Positions 8,636-16,977 of a stretch of 64,000 bases of DNA are shown in pieces. A model generated the notes under the pieces. It was given only the letters and a program-made list of their open reading frames with translations, made no database searches and was not told the DNA's origin. Made by a program: the position numbers and the translations under genes. Source of the DNA: Streptomyces justiciae (GTDB taxonomy: Bacteria > Actinomycetota > Actinomycetes > Streptomycetales > Streptomycetaceae); assembly GCF_015163075.1 (NCBI RefSeq), contig NZ_JADDXU010000019.1, forward strand, positions 101,773 through 165,772, in the 5' to 3' direction. The first letter of the stretch is position 1. Each line of letters begins with the position of its first letter.

Positions 8636-9955
8636 CTACGCCTCCACCGACTCCTGCGCCGGGAGGCTGTCCATGAAGGAGCTCACGGAGAACACCGCGC
8701 GTCCGGCGCCGGGTTCACCGTAGCCGGGGGGCGAGGAGAGGCCGAACTCCTCCATCGTCCGGCGATAGGCCTGGAGCAGCCGGATGTGGTACTCCAGCGG
8801 CGCGCCCTGCGGGTTGGCCTTGCCCAGCGGGGTCGTCGGCTCGGGGCACCAGGTGGTGAAGCGGGGCGTGATGCCCTGCGACATGAAGAAGCGCAGGCCC
8901 TCCGTGGTCGAGGCGATCGCCTCGTCGACCGTCTTGAAACCGAAGGGCTCGGCCATCTCCACGCCGGCCACGAAGTTGGGGATCACGTTGCGCGCGCCGA
9001 AGATCTCCGCCGAGTCGAGGATGCGCTTGTGCCACTCGTCGCGGCCGACGTAGCGCTCCTTGCCCGGGCAGTACATCTTGAACAGATACTCGTCCCACAC
9101 CTCGTAGTTGGGGTGGTAGATCTGCACGCCGTAGTCCTTGAACCGCTGCACGTCGTCCTTGGGCAGCGCCTGGGCGACGACCTTGCCGATCCAGCGGCCC
9201 GGGAAGCGCTCCTCGATGGCCTTGGCGTAGTGGCCGTAGAAGTCGGCCTCGTCGCGCCCGGAGACGGTCTTGGTGATCGCGCCGCCGGTGAGCGTGTAGG
9301 CGGTGGAGGCCTTCTGGGTGTCGTACCGGTCGATGATCTCCAGGGCCTCGAGGACCTCCTCGACGTCCTTCACACCGGTGTACGGCCGGCCTGCCGCCTT
9401 GTGCTGGCGCCAGTTGTGGTTGATGTCGCAGTACTGGCACTCCTCCTTGGCGCCGAAGTACTGGCACACCCGGAAGACCGTCAGATAGATGAGGTAGCCC
9501 CACTGGATGGTCGGGGCGACCTCCATCACGGACTTCCCGTTGGCGAGCTTGTGCTTGTAGTACTCCGGCATCGGCGGCACACCGACGTCGGCGATCCGCT
9601 TGCCGTCGAGATAGAGGCCGAGCACGCCCTCCTCGTTCGCGGCGACGCGGTACGGCGAGGCCGGGTTCACGCGCACGGAGACGACGGTGCGGCGCAGGTC
9701 GTACGGACCGCCGGTGAGGATGATCTCCTCCGGCGGGCGGCGCAGCGCGGCCTCGCCGAGCTCGGGGAGGGTGCCGTGGTCGAAGGAGAAGATGAAGTAC
9801 GACTTCGGCTTGACCTCACCACCCTCGTTGTCGCTGAGGGCGGACGGGTCGAAGGCCACTCCACCCCGGAGCAGATCCTCCTTGAAGACGGCTTCCCGTG
9901 GCACTCCCGGGAACCTCTCCATCAGATCTTCGACCAGCGCGGTACGGCTGCCCAT
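8636..9955 (-). CDS. Radical SAM protein with CX8CX2C cluster motif
   Basis: 439 residues. Cys164, Cys173 and Cys176 (RVCQYFGAKEECQYCD) are followed by a GGA-type SAM-binding stretch (LTGGAITK) and a TIM-barrel-like pattern, so it probably binds a 4Fe-4S cluster and cleaves SAM. The spacing CX8CX2C differs from the usual CX3CX2C. About 150 residues precede the cluster, longer than in many family members. GGAGG lies 9 bases before the ATG. It follows the PPOX gene at 10014 by 58 bases on the same strand and may be co-transcribed. The substrate is unknown. Confidence 0.8.
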   Translation of the reverse strand: MGSRTALVEDLMERFPGVPREAVFKEDLLRGGVAFDPSALSDNEGGEVKPKSYFIFSFDHGTLPELGEAALRRPPEEIILTGGPYDLRRTVVSVRVNPASPYRVAANEEGVLGLYLDGKRIADVGVPPMPEYYKHKLANGKSVMEVAPTIQWGYLIYLTVFRVCQYFGAKEECQYCDINHNWRQHKAAGRPYTGVKDVEEVLEALEIIDRYDTQKASTAYTLTGGAITKTVSGRDEADFYGHYAKAIEERFPGRWIGKVVAQALPKDDVQRFKDYGVQIYHPNYEVWDEYLFKMYCPGKERYVGRDEWHKRILDSAEIFGARNVIPNFVAGVEMAEPFGFKTVDEAIASTTEGLRFFMSQGITPRFTTWCPEPTTPLGKANPQGAPLEYHIRLLQAYRRTMEEFGLSSPPGYGEPGAGRAVFSVSSFMDSLPAQESVEA

Positions 9956-10013
9956 CCGTCATCTCCTCCCGACCAAGGCGTTCGACTCCTCACGGTATGC
10001 CCCCGCCCGCCCG

Positions 10014-10676
10014 TCACGCGTACCGGGTCCCCTCGCGCCGTGCGATGTGTCCGGGTACGGGCGTTTCGGCGGCCAGCGCCGGGTCGCCGACCGGCGCTCC
10101 CCAGACCGAGGTGAGCGGCAGCACACCGGCCCACAGCCCCAGCTCCGCGTCGGGCCCGTCACCGTCCTCGGGCGGACCGGTCCGGATCTTGACCGAGGCC
10201 TCTTCGAGAGAGAGGGCGAGGAGGGTGGTGGCAGCGAGTTCCTTGCGGTTCGGCTGCCGGGCGTACGACCACTGCCCCGGCGTCGCGTGTTCGGTGAGCC
10301 GGCGCAGAGCTTCGAGCTTCTCCTCGGGGTCGGTGACCTTGCGGGCGTCGCCGTGGATCATCGCGCTGCGGTAGTTCACCCCGTGCTCGAAGACGGACCG
10401 GGCGAGGACGAGGCCGTCCACGTGCGTGACGGTGACGCAGACCGGCGTCCCGCCCGCGAGACTGCGGCTCGCCACGGAACCGTGGAGGTAGAGATGCCGC
10501 TCGTCCCGCCCGTAGACAGTCGGCACGACCAGCGGCCGCCCCTCGACGACCACACCCAGATGACAGACGAACCCGGCGTCGAGGATCGCGTTCAGGTCGG
10601 CCCGGTCGAGGCTGCCCTGCGCGCGCAGGCGGCGGTGCCGGGTGAGGTCGGTGTCGGGGAGCGGATCGAGGGTCAT
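10014..10676 (-). CDS. PPOX-fold flavin-nucleotide-binding protein
   Basis: 220 residues. It shows the features of the pyridoxamine 5'-phosphate oxidase-like flavin-binding family: RADLNAILDAGFVCHLGVV, PTVYGRDERHLYLHGSVASR and the middle stretch NYRSAMIHGDARKV. The ATG at 10676 starts 'MTLDPLP', matching the usual N-terminus. It probably binds FMN. It is followed on the same strand by the radical-SAM gene. No specific reaction can be assigned. Confidence 0.85.
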   Translation of the reverse strand: MTLDPLPDTDLTRHRRLRAQGSLDRADLNAILDAGFVCHLGVVVEGRPLVVPTVYGRDERHLYLHGSVASRSLAGGTPVCVTVTHVDGLVLARSVFEHGVNYRSAMIHGDARKVTDPEEKLEALRRLTEHATPGQWSYARQPNRKELAATTLLALSLEEASVKIRTGPPEDGDGPDAELGLWAGVLPLTSVWGAPVGDPALAAETPVPGHIARREGTRYA

Positions 10677-10768
10677 GACGACAGAAGCTACTGATAGCGC
10701 ATCGATAACGCCAGATATTTGCGAATAGCTCGCCTTAAGGCCCTGCAAATCAACGAAATCCGCACCGC

Positions 10769-11776
10769 TCAGGCTTCGCGCTCCAGCGCCGCCCACTCCA
10801 CCGGATACGCCGGCCTCTCCCCCGCCCCCAGCCGCGCCGCCTCCTCCGCGACCGTCGCGCCCAGGCGGGCCAGCTCGTTGCCCTGGGAGCCCGCGAGGTG
10901 CGGGGTGACGAACGCGTTGGGGAGGTCGTAGAGCGGGGAGTCGGCCGGGAGGGGCTCGGGGTCGGTGACGTCGAGGACGGCGTTCAGGCGACCGGTGCGC
11001 AGTTCGGCGATCAGGGCGTCGTGGTCGACGAGTCCCCCGCGCGCGGTGTTGATCAGGGTCGCCCCGTCGGGCATCAGGGCCAGCTCGCGGCGGCCGACGA
11101 GGTGATGCGTCTCGGGGGTCTCGGGGGCGTGGATCGTGACGATGTCCGAGGTGCGCAGGAGATCGTCCAACTCCAGGAGGGGTACGCCGAGTTCGGCCGC
11201 GCGGGCCGCGTCGACGTACGGGTCGGCGAGAGCGGGGCACAGGTCGAAGGGGCGCAGGAGTTCCAGGACCCGGCGGCCGATGCGGGAGGCGCCGATGACG
11301 CCGACGCGGCGGCCGAGGTTGCCGATGCCGGGGACGACGCCCCAGCCGGGGTGGGCGCGGGTGCCGCGCAGCCGTTCGCGGGCGGTGAGCAGGTCCTTCC
11401 CGGCGAGGAGGATCATGGCGAGGGTGTACTCGGCGACCGGCAGCGCGTTGGCGACGGCGGCGGAGGAGACGGCGATGCCGCGCCGCCAGACCTCCGGCGT
11501 CGCGAAGCCCTTCACCGAGCCGGCGGAGTGCAGGACGGCCCGGAGTTTCGGGGCGGCGTCGAGGGCGGCCGCGTCCAGGCGGGGGCAGCCCCAGCCGGTG
11601 ACGAGGATCTCGGTGCGGGCGAGCGCCTGCCGGACGCGCGGGTCGGTGAAGTCCTCGGCCACGAGGCCGTCGTCGATGACCACCGACTCCCGCAGCCGCG
11701 CCAGCACCTCCGGCGGGAAGACGAGCGGAACGTTGGCGGCGGTCATGGCGAACACGGCGTGGGGGCGCTCGGACAA
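10769..11776 (-). CDS. D-isomer 2-hydroxyacid dehydrogenase family protein
   Basis: 335 residues. The NAD-binding Rossmann motif VGVIGASRIGRRVLE and the family signature INTARGGLVDHDAL are present. The catalytic Arg, Glu and His are expected in NTARGG, DPEPLP and the TPHLAG stretch. Start is a TTG at 11776 with GGAAGG 7 bases upstream. A close paralog with the same N-terminal layout (HAVFAM versus RAVFAM) lies at 62882. Its 5' region contains a tandem repeat and a LacI-type operator-like box, linking it to sugar-controlled genes. The substrate is unknown. Confidence 0.9.
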   Translation of the reverse strand: MSERPHAVFAMTAANVPLVFPPEVLARLRESVVIDDGLVAEDFTDPRVRQALARTEILVTGWGCPRLDAAALDAAPKLRAVLHSAGSVKGFATPEVWRRGIAVSSAAVANALPVAEYTLAMILLAGKDLLTARERLRGTRAHPGWGVVPGIGNLGRRVGVIGASRIGRRVLELLRPFDLCPALADPYVDAARAAELGVPLLELDDLLRTSDIVTIHAPETPETHHLVGRRELALMPDGATLINTARGGLVDHDALIAELRTGRLNAVLDVTDPEPLPADSPLYDLPNAFVTPHLAGSQGNELARLGATVAEEAARLGAGERPAYPVEWAALEREA

Positions 11777-11791
11777 CGAAGGGCCTTCCCG

Positions 11792-11850
11792 CTGGGCGTC
11801 TTGGATCGGGCGTCTTGGATCTTGGCGGCTTGGATCTGGGCGTCTTGGAT
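11792..11850. repeat. Imperfect tandem repeat, four ~14-15 bp units
   Basis: Four units of consensus CTGGGCGTCTTGGAT end at 11806, 11820, 11835 and 11850. They lie in the leader of the hydroxyacid dehydrogenase and next to the operator-like box at 11853. They could be a recent slippage product or a regulatory array. Confidence 0.8.
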
Positions 11851-11851
11851 A

Positions 11852-11865
11852 GCAAACGGTTTCTA
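11852..11865. promoter_or_regulatory. LacI-type operator-like box between hydroxyacid dehydrogenase and aldO
   Basis: The core AAACGGTTT with flanks GC...CTA resembles the GCAACCGGTTTCTA boxes at 49119 and 62461. It sits between two divergent genes (starts 11776 and 11926). One base is missing from the centre compared with AACCGGTT, so affinity may differ. Confidence 0.45.
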
Positions 11866-11925
11866 ACGTAGGCGGCGGCGAATGAGAGGGTCAATGCACA
11901 CGCACTCACGTGGAGGGACGCAGGA

Positions 11926-13170
11926 ATGACGGAGACGGTCACCAACTGGGCGGGCAACATCACGTACACCGCGAAGGAGCTGCACCGGCCCTATTCGCTC
12001 GACACCCTCGCGGCGCTGGTGGCCGGGAGCGCGAAGGTGCGGGTGCTGGGCAGCGGACACTCCTTCAACGAGATCGCCGAGCCGGGCGCCGAGGGGACGC
12101 TGCTCTCCGTCGCCGGGTTCCCGCCGGTGATCGACGTGGACTCGGCGGCGCGGACCGTGCGGGTCGGCGGTGGCGTGCGGTACGCGGAACTCGCCCGCAT
12201 GGTCGACGCGCACGGGCTCGCGCTGCCCAACATGGCGTCCCTGCCGCACATTTCGGTCGCCGGGTCGGTCGCGACCGGGACGCACGGCTCGGGCGTGGGC
12301 AACGGCCCGCTGGTCGGCGCGGTGCGCGAGGTGGAGCTCGTCCTCGCCGACGGCTCGACGGTCACGATCGGGCGGGGTGACCCGCGGTTCGGCGGTGCGG
12401 TGACCTCGCTGGGCGCGCTCGGGGTCGTCACCGCGCTGACGCTGGACCTGGAGCCGTCGTACGACGTCGAACAGCACGTCTTCACCGAACTCCCCTTGGA
12501 GGGACTGGACTTCGAGACGGTGATGTCGGCGGCGTACAGCGTCAGCCTGTTCACCGACTGGCGGGCGCCGGGCTTCCGGCAGGTGTGGCTCAAGCGGCGG
12601 GTGGACCAGCCGCTCGCCGACTTCCCCTGGGCCGCGCCCGCCACCGAGAAGCTGCACCCGGTGCCGGGGATGCCCGCGGTCAACTGCACCGAGCAGTTCG
12701 GGGTGCCCGGCCCCTGGCACCAGCGACTGCCGCACTTCCGGGCCGAGTTCACCCCGAGCAGCGGGGCGGAGCTCCAGTCGGAGTACCTGCTGCCGCGCGA
12801 GTACGCCGTCGAGGCGCTGCACGCGGTCGACGGCATCCGGGAGACGGTCGCCGGGGTGCTCCAGACCTGCGAGGTGCGCACGGTCGCCGCGGACGAGCAG
12901 TGGCTGAGTCCGGCGTACGGACGGGACACGGTGGCCCTGCACTTCACCTGGATCGAGGACACCGCGGCCGTGCTGCCCGTCGTACGGCGGCTGGAGGAGG
13001 CGCTCGACGGGTTCGGGGCGCGGCCGCACTGGGGGAAGGTGTTCACCACGCCGGGCGCGGTGCTGGCGGAGCGCTACCCGCGGCTCGACGACTTCCGGGC
13101 GCTTGCGCGTGACCTCGACCCGAGCGGTAAATTCGCCAACAGCTTCGTGCGGGACGTACTCGGCGACTGA
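11926..13170 (+). CDS. aldO: Alditol oxidase (xylitol/sorbitol oxidase), FAD-linked
   Basis: 414 residues, near-identical in pattern to S. coelicolor AldO (418 residues). The enzyme oxidises the terminal hydroxyl of alditols such as xylitol and sorbitol to the aldose and makes H2O2. His45 in GSGHSFN is the expected covalent FAD attachment site. The PCMH-type FAD domain includes MASLPHISVAGSVATGTHGS, and the C-terminal ALO-type domain ends with RPHWGKVF. The ATG at 11926 has GGAGGGACGCAGGA upstream. It sits divergent to the hydroxyacid dehydrogenase and just before the lactose-type cluster. Confidence 0.95.
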   Translation: MTETVTNWAGNITYTAKELHRPYSLDTLAALVAGSAKVRVLGSGHSFNEIAEPGAEGTLLSVAGFPPVIDVDSAARTVRVGGGVRYAELARMVDAHGLALPNMASLPHISVAGSVATGTHGSGVGNGPLVGAVREVELVLADGSTVTIGRGDPRFGGAVTSLGALGVVTALTLDLEPSYDVEQHVFTELPLEGLDFETVMSAAYSVSLFTDWRAPGFRQVWLKRRVDQPLADFPWAAPATEKLHPVPGMPAVNCTEQFGVPGPWHQRLPHFRAEFTPSSGAELQSEYLLPREYAVEALHAVDGIRETVAGVLQTCEVRTVAADEQWLSPAYGRDTVALHFTWIEDTAAVLPVVRRLEEALDGFGARPHWGKVFTTPGAVLAERYPRLDDFRALARDLDPSGKFANSFVRDVLGD

Positions 13171-13196
13171 CTTTATAAAGCCCCTTTCCTAACCCC

Positions 13197-13225
13197 TTGT
13201 CGAAAGGTCGCGGCGGTCATAGCCT
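13197..13225 (+). promoter_or_regulatory. Predicted promoter of the ROK regulator
   Basis: -35 TTGTCG (13197-13202), 17-base spacer, -10 TAGCCT (13220-13225). The flank AACCCCTTGTCGAA is almost the same as at the importer promoter (14632), suggesting a shared regulator, most simply the ROK protein itself. Confidence 0.6.
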
Positions 13226-13281
13226 TGCCGCGCGCCGGTGCCGACGTCGTCCCGGCATGAGCGAAGGGACGGGGCTACCCG

Positions 13282-14526
13282 GTGAAGCGCACCTCACGTG
13301 ACATCCGCACCGCGAACCGCTACGAGGTGCTGCGCCAGATCATCGCCGCATCGCCCACCTCCCGGCAGGAGCTGGCGGCCGCCACCGGGCTGAGCCTCGC
13401 CACCGTCGCCACGCTCGTCGGTGAGCTGCTCGACCTGCGGATGATCACGGAGGTCGGGTTCGAGGACTCGGCGGGCGGCCGCCCCCGGGGACTGGTCGCG
13501 GTCAACGCGTCGGGCGGCGCGCTGATCGGCGTCGACATCGCGGAGACGTACGTCCATGTCGAGCTGTTCGACCTCGGGCTGAACGTGCTCGCGCGCGCCG
13601 AGGAGGACGTCCGGCCGAGCGAGAGCCGGCCCGAGCAGGTGGTCGGGCATGTCGCCGCGGTCGTCGGCTCGGTGGTCGCGCAGGCCGGGATCGAGGGGGC
13701 GCGGGTCCTGGGGGTCGGGGTGAGTGTGCCGGGCCAGGTGGACCGGGCCACCGGTATCTCGGAGTACGCGCCCAACTGGGACTGGCACGACGTGCCGCTG
13801 CTCGACCTGCTGACCGAGCACATCGCCTACCCCCTCTACCTCGACAACCCGTTGCGCGCCTCGGCGGTCGCCGAGCTGTGGTTCGGGGCGGCGCGCGGGC
13901 GCGGGGACGCCGTGGTGGTCAACCTCGGCACCGGCGTGGGCTCCGGGCTGATCCTCGGCGGCGGGCTGCACCGGGGCGTCAGCAACAGCGCCGGGGAGTG
14001 GGGCCACACCACCATCGTGCTGGACGGCCGGCTGTGCCGCTGCGGCAAGAACGGGTGCGTGGAGGCGTACGTCGGCGCGTCCGGGATCATGCTGACGCTG
14101 CGCGAGTCGAGCGCCGACAGTCCGCTGCTGCACCCGGAGGACCAGACGGCGACGATCGCCGCGCTGGCGCGGGGGCTGGCCGAGCGGGACCCGGTGGCGG
14201 TCAAGGTGGTCCGCGACACCGTCCGTTATCTGGGTGCCGGCATCGCCGACCTGGTCAACCTGTTCAACCCGGAAGTGGTCGTGCTCAGCAGCTGGGTCGC
14301 GGCCGCCCTCGGCGAGCCCCTGGTCGAGGAGGTGCGCGGGGCCGTCGCCCGGCACGCGCTGCCCCGGCCCAACGCCGCCACCGAGATCGTCCTCTCCCCG
14401 ATCCCCACCGACCCGGTGTGCCTGGGCGCGGCCACGTTCGCGCTCGAAGGGGCACTGCAGTCGGTCGGGCAGAGGCAGCAGAAACGCACCCCGTCGGCGC
14501 GAGCCAAAGCACACCACCGGCAGTAA
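13282..14526 (+). CDS. ROK-family transcriptional regulator of the beta-galactoside cluster
   Basis: 414 residues. An N-terminal winged helix (SRQELAAATGLSLATVATLV) is followed by a ROK sugar-kinase-like domain. It contains the phosphate loop NLGTGVGSGLIL and the zinc site CRCGKNGCVEAY near residue 251. The start is GTG at 13282. The gene lies next to an importer and a beta-galactosidase, an arrangement like the S. coelicolor SCO7407-7411 region. It probably represses the cluster and responds to a sugar or sugar phosphate. Confidence 0.9.
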   Translation: MKRTSRDIRTANRYEVLRQIIAASPTSRQELAAATGLSLATVATLVGELLDLRMITEVGFEDSAGGRPRGLVAVNASGGALIGVDIAETYVHVELFDLGLNVLARAEEDVRPSESRPEQVVGHVAAVVGSVVAQAGIEGARVLGVGVSVPGQVDRATGISEYAPNWDWHDVPLLDLLTEHIAYPLYLDNPLRASAVAELWFGAARGRGDAVVVNLGTGVGSGLILGGGLHRGVSNSAGEWGHTTIVLDGRLCRCGKNGCVEAYVGASGIMLTLRESSADSPLLHPEDQTATIAALARGLAERDPVAVKVVRDTVRYLGAGIADLVNLFNPEVVVLSSWVAAALGEPLVEEVRGAVARHALPRPNAATEIVLSPIPTDPVCLGAATFALEGALQSVGQRQQKRTPSARAKAHHRQ

Positions 14527-14550
14527 CCCCGGCCACCGGAAAAGGGGGTC

Positions 14551-14575
14551 GCGGGCCGCCGGGACGGCGGTCCGC
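14551..14575 (+). terminator. GC-rich hairpin after the ROK gene
   Basis: Arms GCGGGCCGCCG and CGGCGGTCCGC pair over 11 bp with one G-T pair and a 3-base loop, 25 bases after the stop. There is no T tract, which is usual for actinobacterial terminators. Confidence 0.6.
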
Positions 14576-14637
14576 ACCTCGTGACGTCCGGCATCCCGAA
14601 CGTCACGCAACGCTTCGAACAGACTTCGTCCAACCCC

Positions 14638-14666
14638 TTGCCGAAGCCTTAGCCGAAGGTTAACGT
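14638..14666 (+). promoter_or_regulatory. Predicted promoter of the beta-galactoside importer operon
   Basis: -35 TTGCCG (14638-14643), 17-base spacer, -10 TAACGT (14661-14666), inside AACCCCTTGCCGAA. It matches the ROK gene promoter in spacing and flanking bases. Confidence 0.6.
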
Positions 14667-14734
14667 CCCGCACCGCAACTCCTTTTGAGCCATTGGCGCT
14701 GAGCCGCAGCCGTACTCGAGACAAGGACGTCAGC

Positions 14735-15991
14735 ATGTCGGCATTGAGCAACAACAACTGGTCCCGCCGATCCCTCTTCCGGGCCGCAGCGGGTATGGCG
14801 GCCGCCGGCTCGCTGGCCGCGTGCGGCGGCAACACCGGCCGGAGCAGCTCTGGCGACAGCCTGGTGCAGTACTTCCACGCGTACGGCGAGGCGGGCACCG
14901 AGCAGGCCATCAAGCGGTACGCCAAGGCCTACAAGGACGCCAACGTCACGACCCAGTGGATCACCGGCAGCAACTTCGAGAACAAGCTGTTCCCGGCCCT
15001 GCTCACCAAGAACGCCCCCGACGTCTTCGAGTTCCACCCGCAGCTTCAGCTGGTGACGAGCGGTCAGGTCGCGGACCTGTCCGACATCATCAACCCGGTC
15101 AAGGACGACTTCAACCCGGCCGACATCGCCTCCCACACGGTCGACGGGAAGATATACGGCGTCCGGATGATCGACGACCCGCAGTTCTTCTACTACCGTC
15201 CCTCGCTGTTCGAGAAGGCGAAGGTCGAGGTCCCCCAGACGCTGGAGGAGCTGATCGAGGCCGTCAACAAGCTGACGACGGACAAGGTCAAGGGCGCCTT
15301 CCTCGGCAACGACATCACGCCGGTCCAGAGCCCGCTGATCTGGTCGGCCGGCGCGGACACCCTGAACGAGAAGAACGAGATCGCGTACCACACGGACGCC
15401 GTGGCCGAGGGCCTGGGCCAGCTCCGCAAGCTGTTCACCAGCGGCAACCTGCTGCTCGACGCCCCCGCCGACTGGTGGGACCCCTCCGCCTTCACGCAGG
15501 GTCTGACGGCGATCCAGTGGTGCGGCATGTGGGCCATGCCGGTCATCCAGAAGGCGCTCGGCGACGACGTCGGCATCTTCCCCTTCCCGAAGGTCGGCTC
15601 GGCCGGCAAGTTCTCGGTCACCAACGGCGGTTGGTCGATGTTCGTCAACGCCAAGGGCGACAACGTCGACGCGGCCAAGGAATACGTCAAGTGGCTGTGG
15701 ATCGACCAGAAGGAGTACCAGGAGGACTGGGCGCTCTCCTACGGCTTCCACATCCCGCCGCGCACCTCGATCGCGCAGTCGGCGACCAAGCTCAAGTCGG
15801 GTCTGCCGGCCGAGGGCGTCAAGCTCTTCAGCGAGTACGGGCACTTCGACAACATCGGCTGGACGCAGGCCATGATCGCCGCGGTCAACGACGTGATCGC
15901 CAACTCCGTGCGCAAGGGCGGCAGCCCGGAGGCCGCGCTGGACGCCTGTGACAAGAAGGTCAACGCCGAGCTCAAGAAGCTCTTCGGATAG
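14735..15991 (+). CDS. CUT1 ABC importer, sugar-binding lipoprotein
   Basis: 418 residues. The N-terminus has a twin-arginine-like motif (SRRSLFR) and a lipobox (SLAAC), so it is exported and lipid-anchored. The rest fits extracellular solute-binding family 1 (DNPADIASHTVDGKIYG is absent as such, but DVFEFHPQLQLV, DPQFFYYRPSLFEKA and WDPSAFTQGLTAIQWCGMW are typical ligand-cleft stretches). The ATG at 14735 has AAGGA 7 bases upstream. First gene of the operon with two permeases and lacZ; the likely ligand is a beta-galactoside. Confidence 0.92.
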   Translation: MSALSNNNWSRRSLFRAAAGMAAAGSLAACGGNTGRSSSGDSLVQYFHAYGEAGTEQAIKRYAKAYKDANVTTQWITGSNFENKLFPALLTKNAPDVFEFHPQLQLVTSGQVADLSDIINPVKDDFNPADIASHTVDGKIYGVRMIDDPQFFYYRPSLFEKAKVEVPQTLEELIEAVNKLTTDKVKGAFLGNDITPVQSPLIWSAGADTLNEKNEIAYHTDAVAEGLGQLRKLFTSGNLLLDAPADWWDPSAFTQGLTAIQWCGMWAMPVIQKALGDDVGIFPFPKVGSAGKFSVTNGGWSMFVNAKGDNVDAAKEYVKWLWIDQKEYQEDWALSYGFHIPPRTSIAQSATKLKSGLPAEGVKLFSEYGHFDNIGWTQAMIAAVNDVIANSVRKGGSPEAALDACDKKVNAELKKLFG

Positions 15992-16011
15992 ACCGGCGGA
16001 CGGACCTCGAC

Positions 16012-16977
16012 ATGTCGACCACCACCAAGATCGACCTCGCGAACCCCGCCCCGGCCAAGCCTGCGAAGGCGCGGCCGCGGCGGGGCCTGCGGGCCAACGC
16101 CACGCTCAACTTCTGGCTGTTCACCGGGCCCTTCCTCATCGGCCTGATCGTCTTCGTGTTCGTGCCGATGGGCTGGAGCATCTACCTCAGCTTCTTCGAG
16201 GCCCGCTTCACCGTCTCGCCGAGCAGCTTCATCGGCTTCGACAACTACCGGGCGATCCTCGACAACCCCGACTTCACCGGGGCGCTGGTCACCTTCACCG
16301 TCTTCGCCGCGTTCATCGTGCCCACCACCTGGGCGCTCTCGCTGGGCCTGGCGCTGCTGGTGCACCGCATCCGGTTCATGAAGGCGTTCTTCCGGTCGGT
16401 GTTCTTCCTGCCGACCGCCGTGTCCTACGTGGCCGCCGCGCTGATCTGGAAGATGTCCATCTTCAACGGCGTCCGCTTCGGCATGGCGAACACGATCCTG
16501 AGCTGGTTCGGCGTCGACAACGTCGCCTGGCTCGCCAACCCCGACCCGCCCTGGTACTGGCTGGTCATCGTGACGCTGCGGCTGTGGCTGCAGGCCGGCT
16601 TCTACATGATCCTGTTCCTGGCGGCGCTGCAGAACATCCCGGCCGAGCTCTACGAGGCCGCGTCCATCGACGGCGCCAAGCCGGGCTGGCAGACCTTCCG
16701 GTACATCACCCTGCCGCAGCTGCGCGCCACCTCCACCGCGGTGATCCTGCTCCTGCTGATCGCCGCCTACCAGGCCTTCGACGAGTTCTGGAACCTGCTG
16801 AGCAAGGCGACCTGGGGCCAGCCGCCGCTAGTCGAGCTGTACAAGACGGCACTGGGCGAGAACCAGGACTACGGCCAGGGCAGCGCGGGCGCGGTCATCC
16901 TGACCCTGCTCATCCTGATCATCACGCTGTTCCAGGGCAAGATCATGGGCTTCGGAAGGGGTGAGGAGTCCAAGTGA
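16012..16977 (+). CDS. CUT1 ABC importer, permease 1 (MalF type)
   Basis: 321 residues with six predicted membrane segments after a basic N-terminus. The EAA loop that contacts the ATPase is visible as LYEAASIDGAKPGWQTFRYI. It starts 20 bases after the binding protein and overlaps the next permease by 4 bases. It forms the membrane channel with the product at 16974. No ATPase is encoded in the operon, so a shared MsiK-type ATPase is expected. Confidence 0.93.
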   Translation: MSTTTKIDLANPAPAKPAKARPRRGLRANATLNFWLFTGPFLIGLIVFVFVPMGWSIYLSFFEARFTVSPSSFIGFDNYRAILDNPDFTGALVTFTVFAAFIVPTTWALSLGLALLVHRIRFMKAFFRSVFFLPTAVSYVAAALIWKMSIFNGVRFGMANTILSWFGVDNVAWLANPDPPWYWLVIVTLRLWLQAGFYMILFLAALQNIPAELYEAASIDGAKPGWQTFRYITLPQLRATSTAVILLLLIAAYQAFDEFWNLLSKATWGQPPLVELYKTALGENQDYGQGSAGAVILTLLILIITLFQGKIMGFGRGEESK

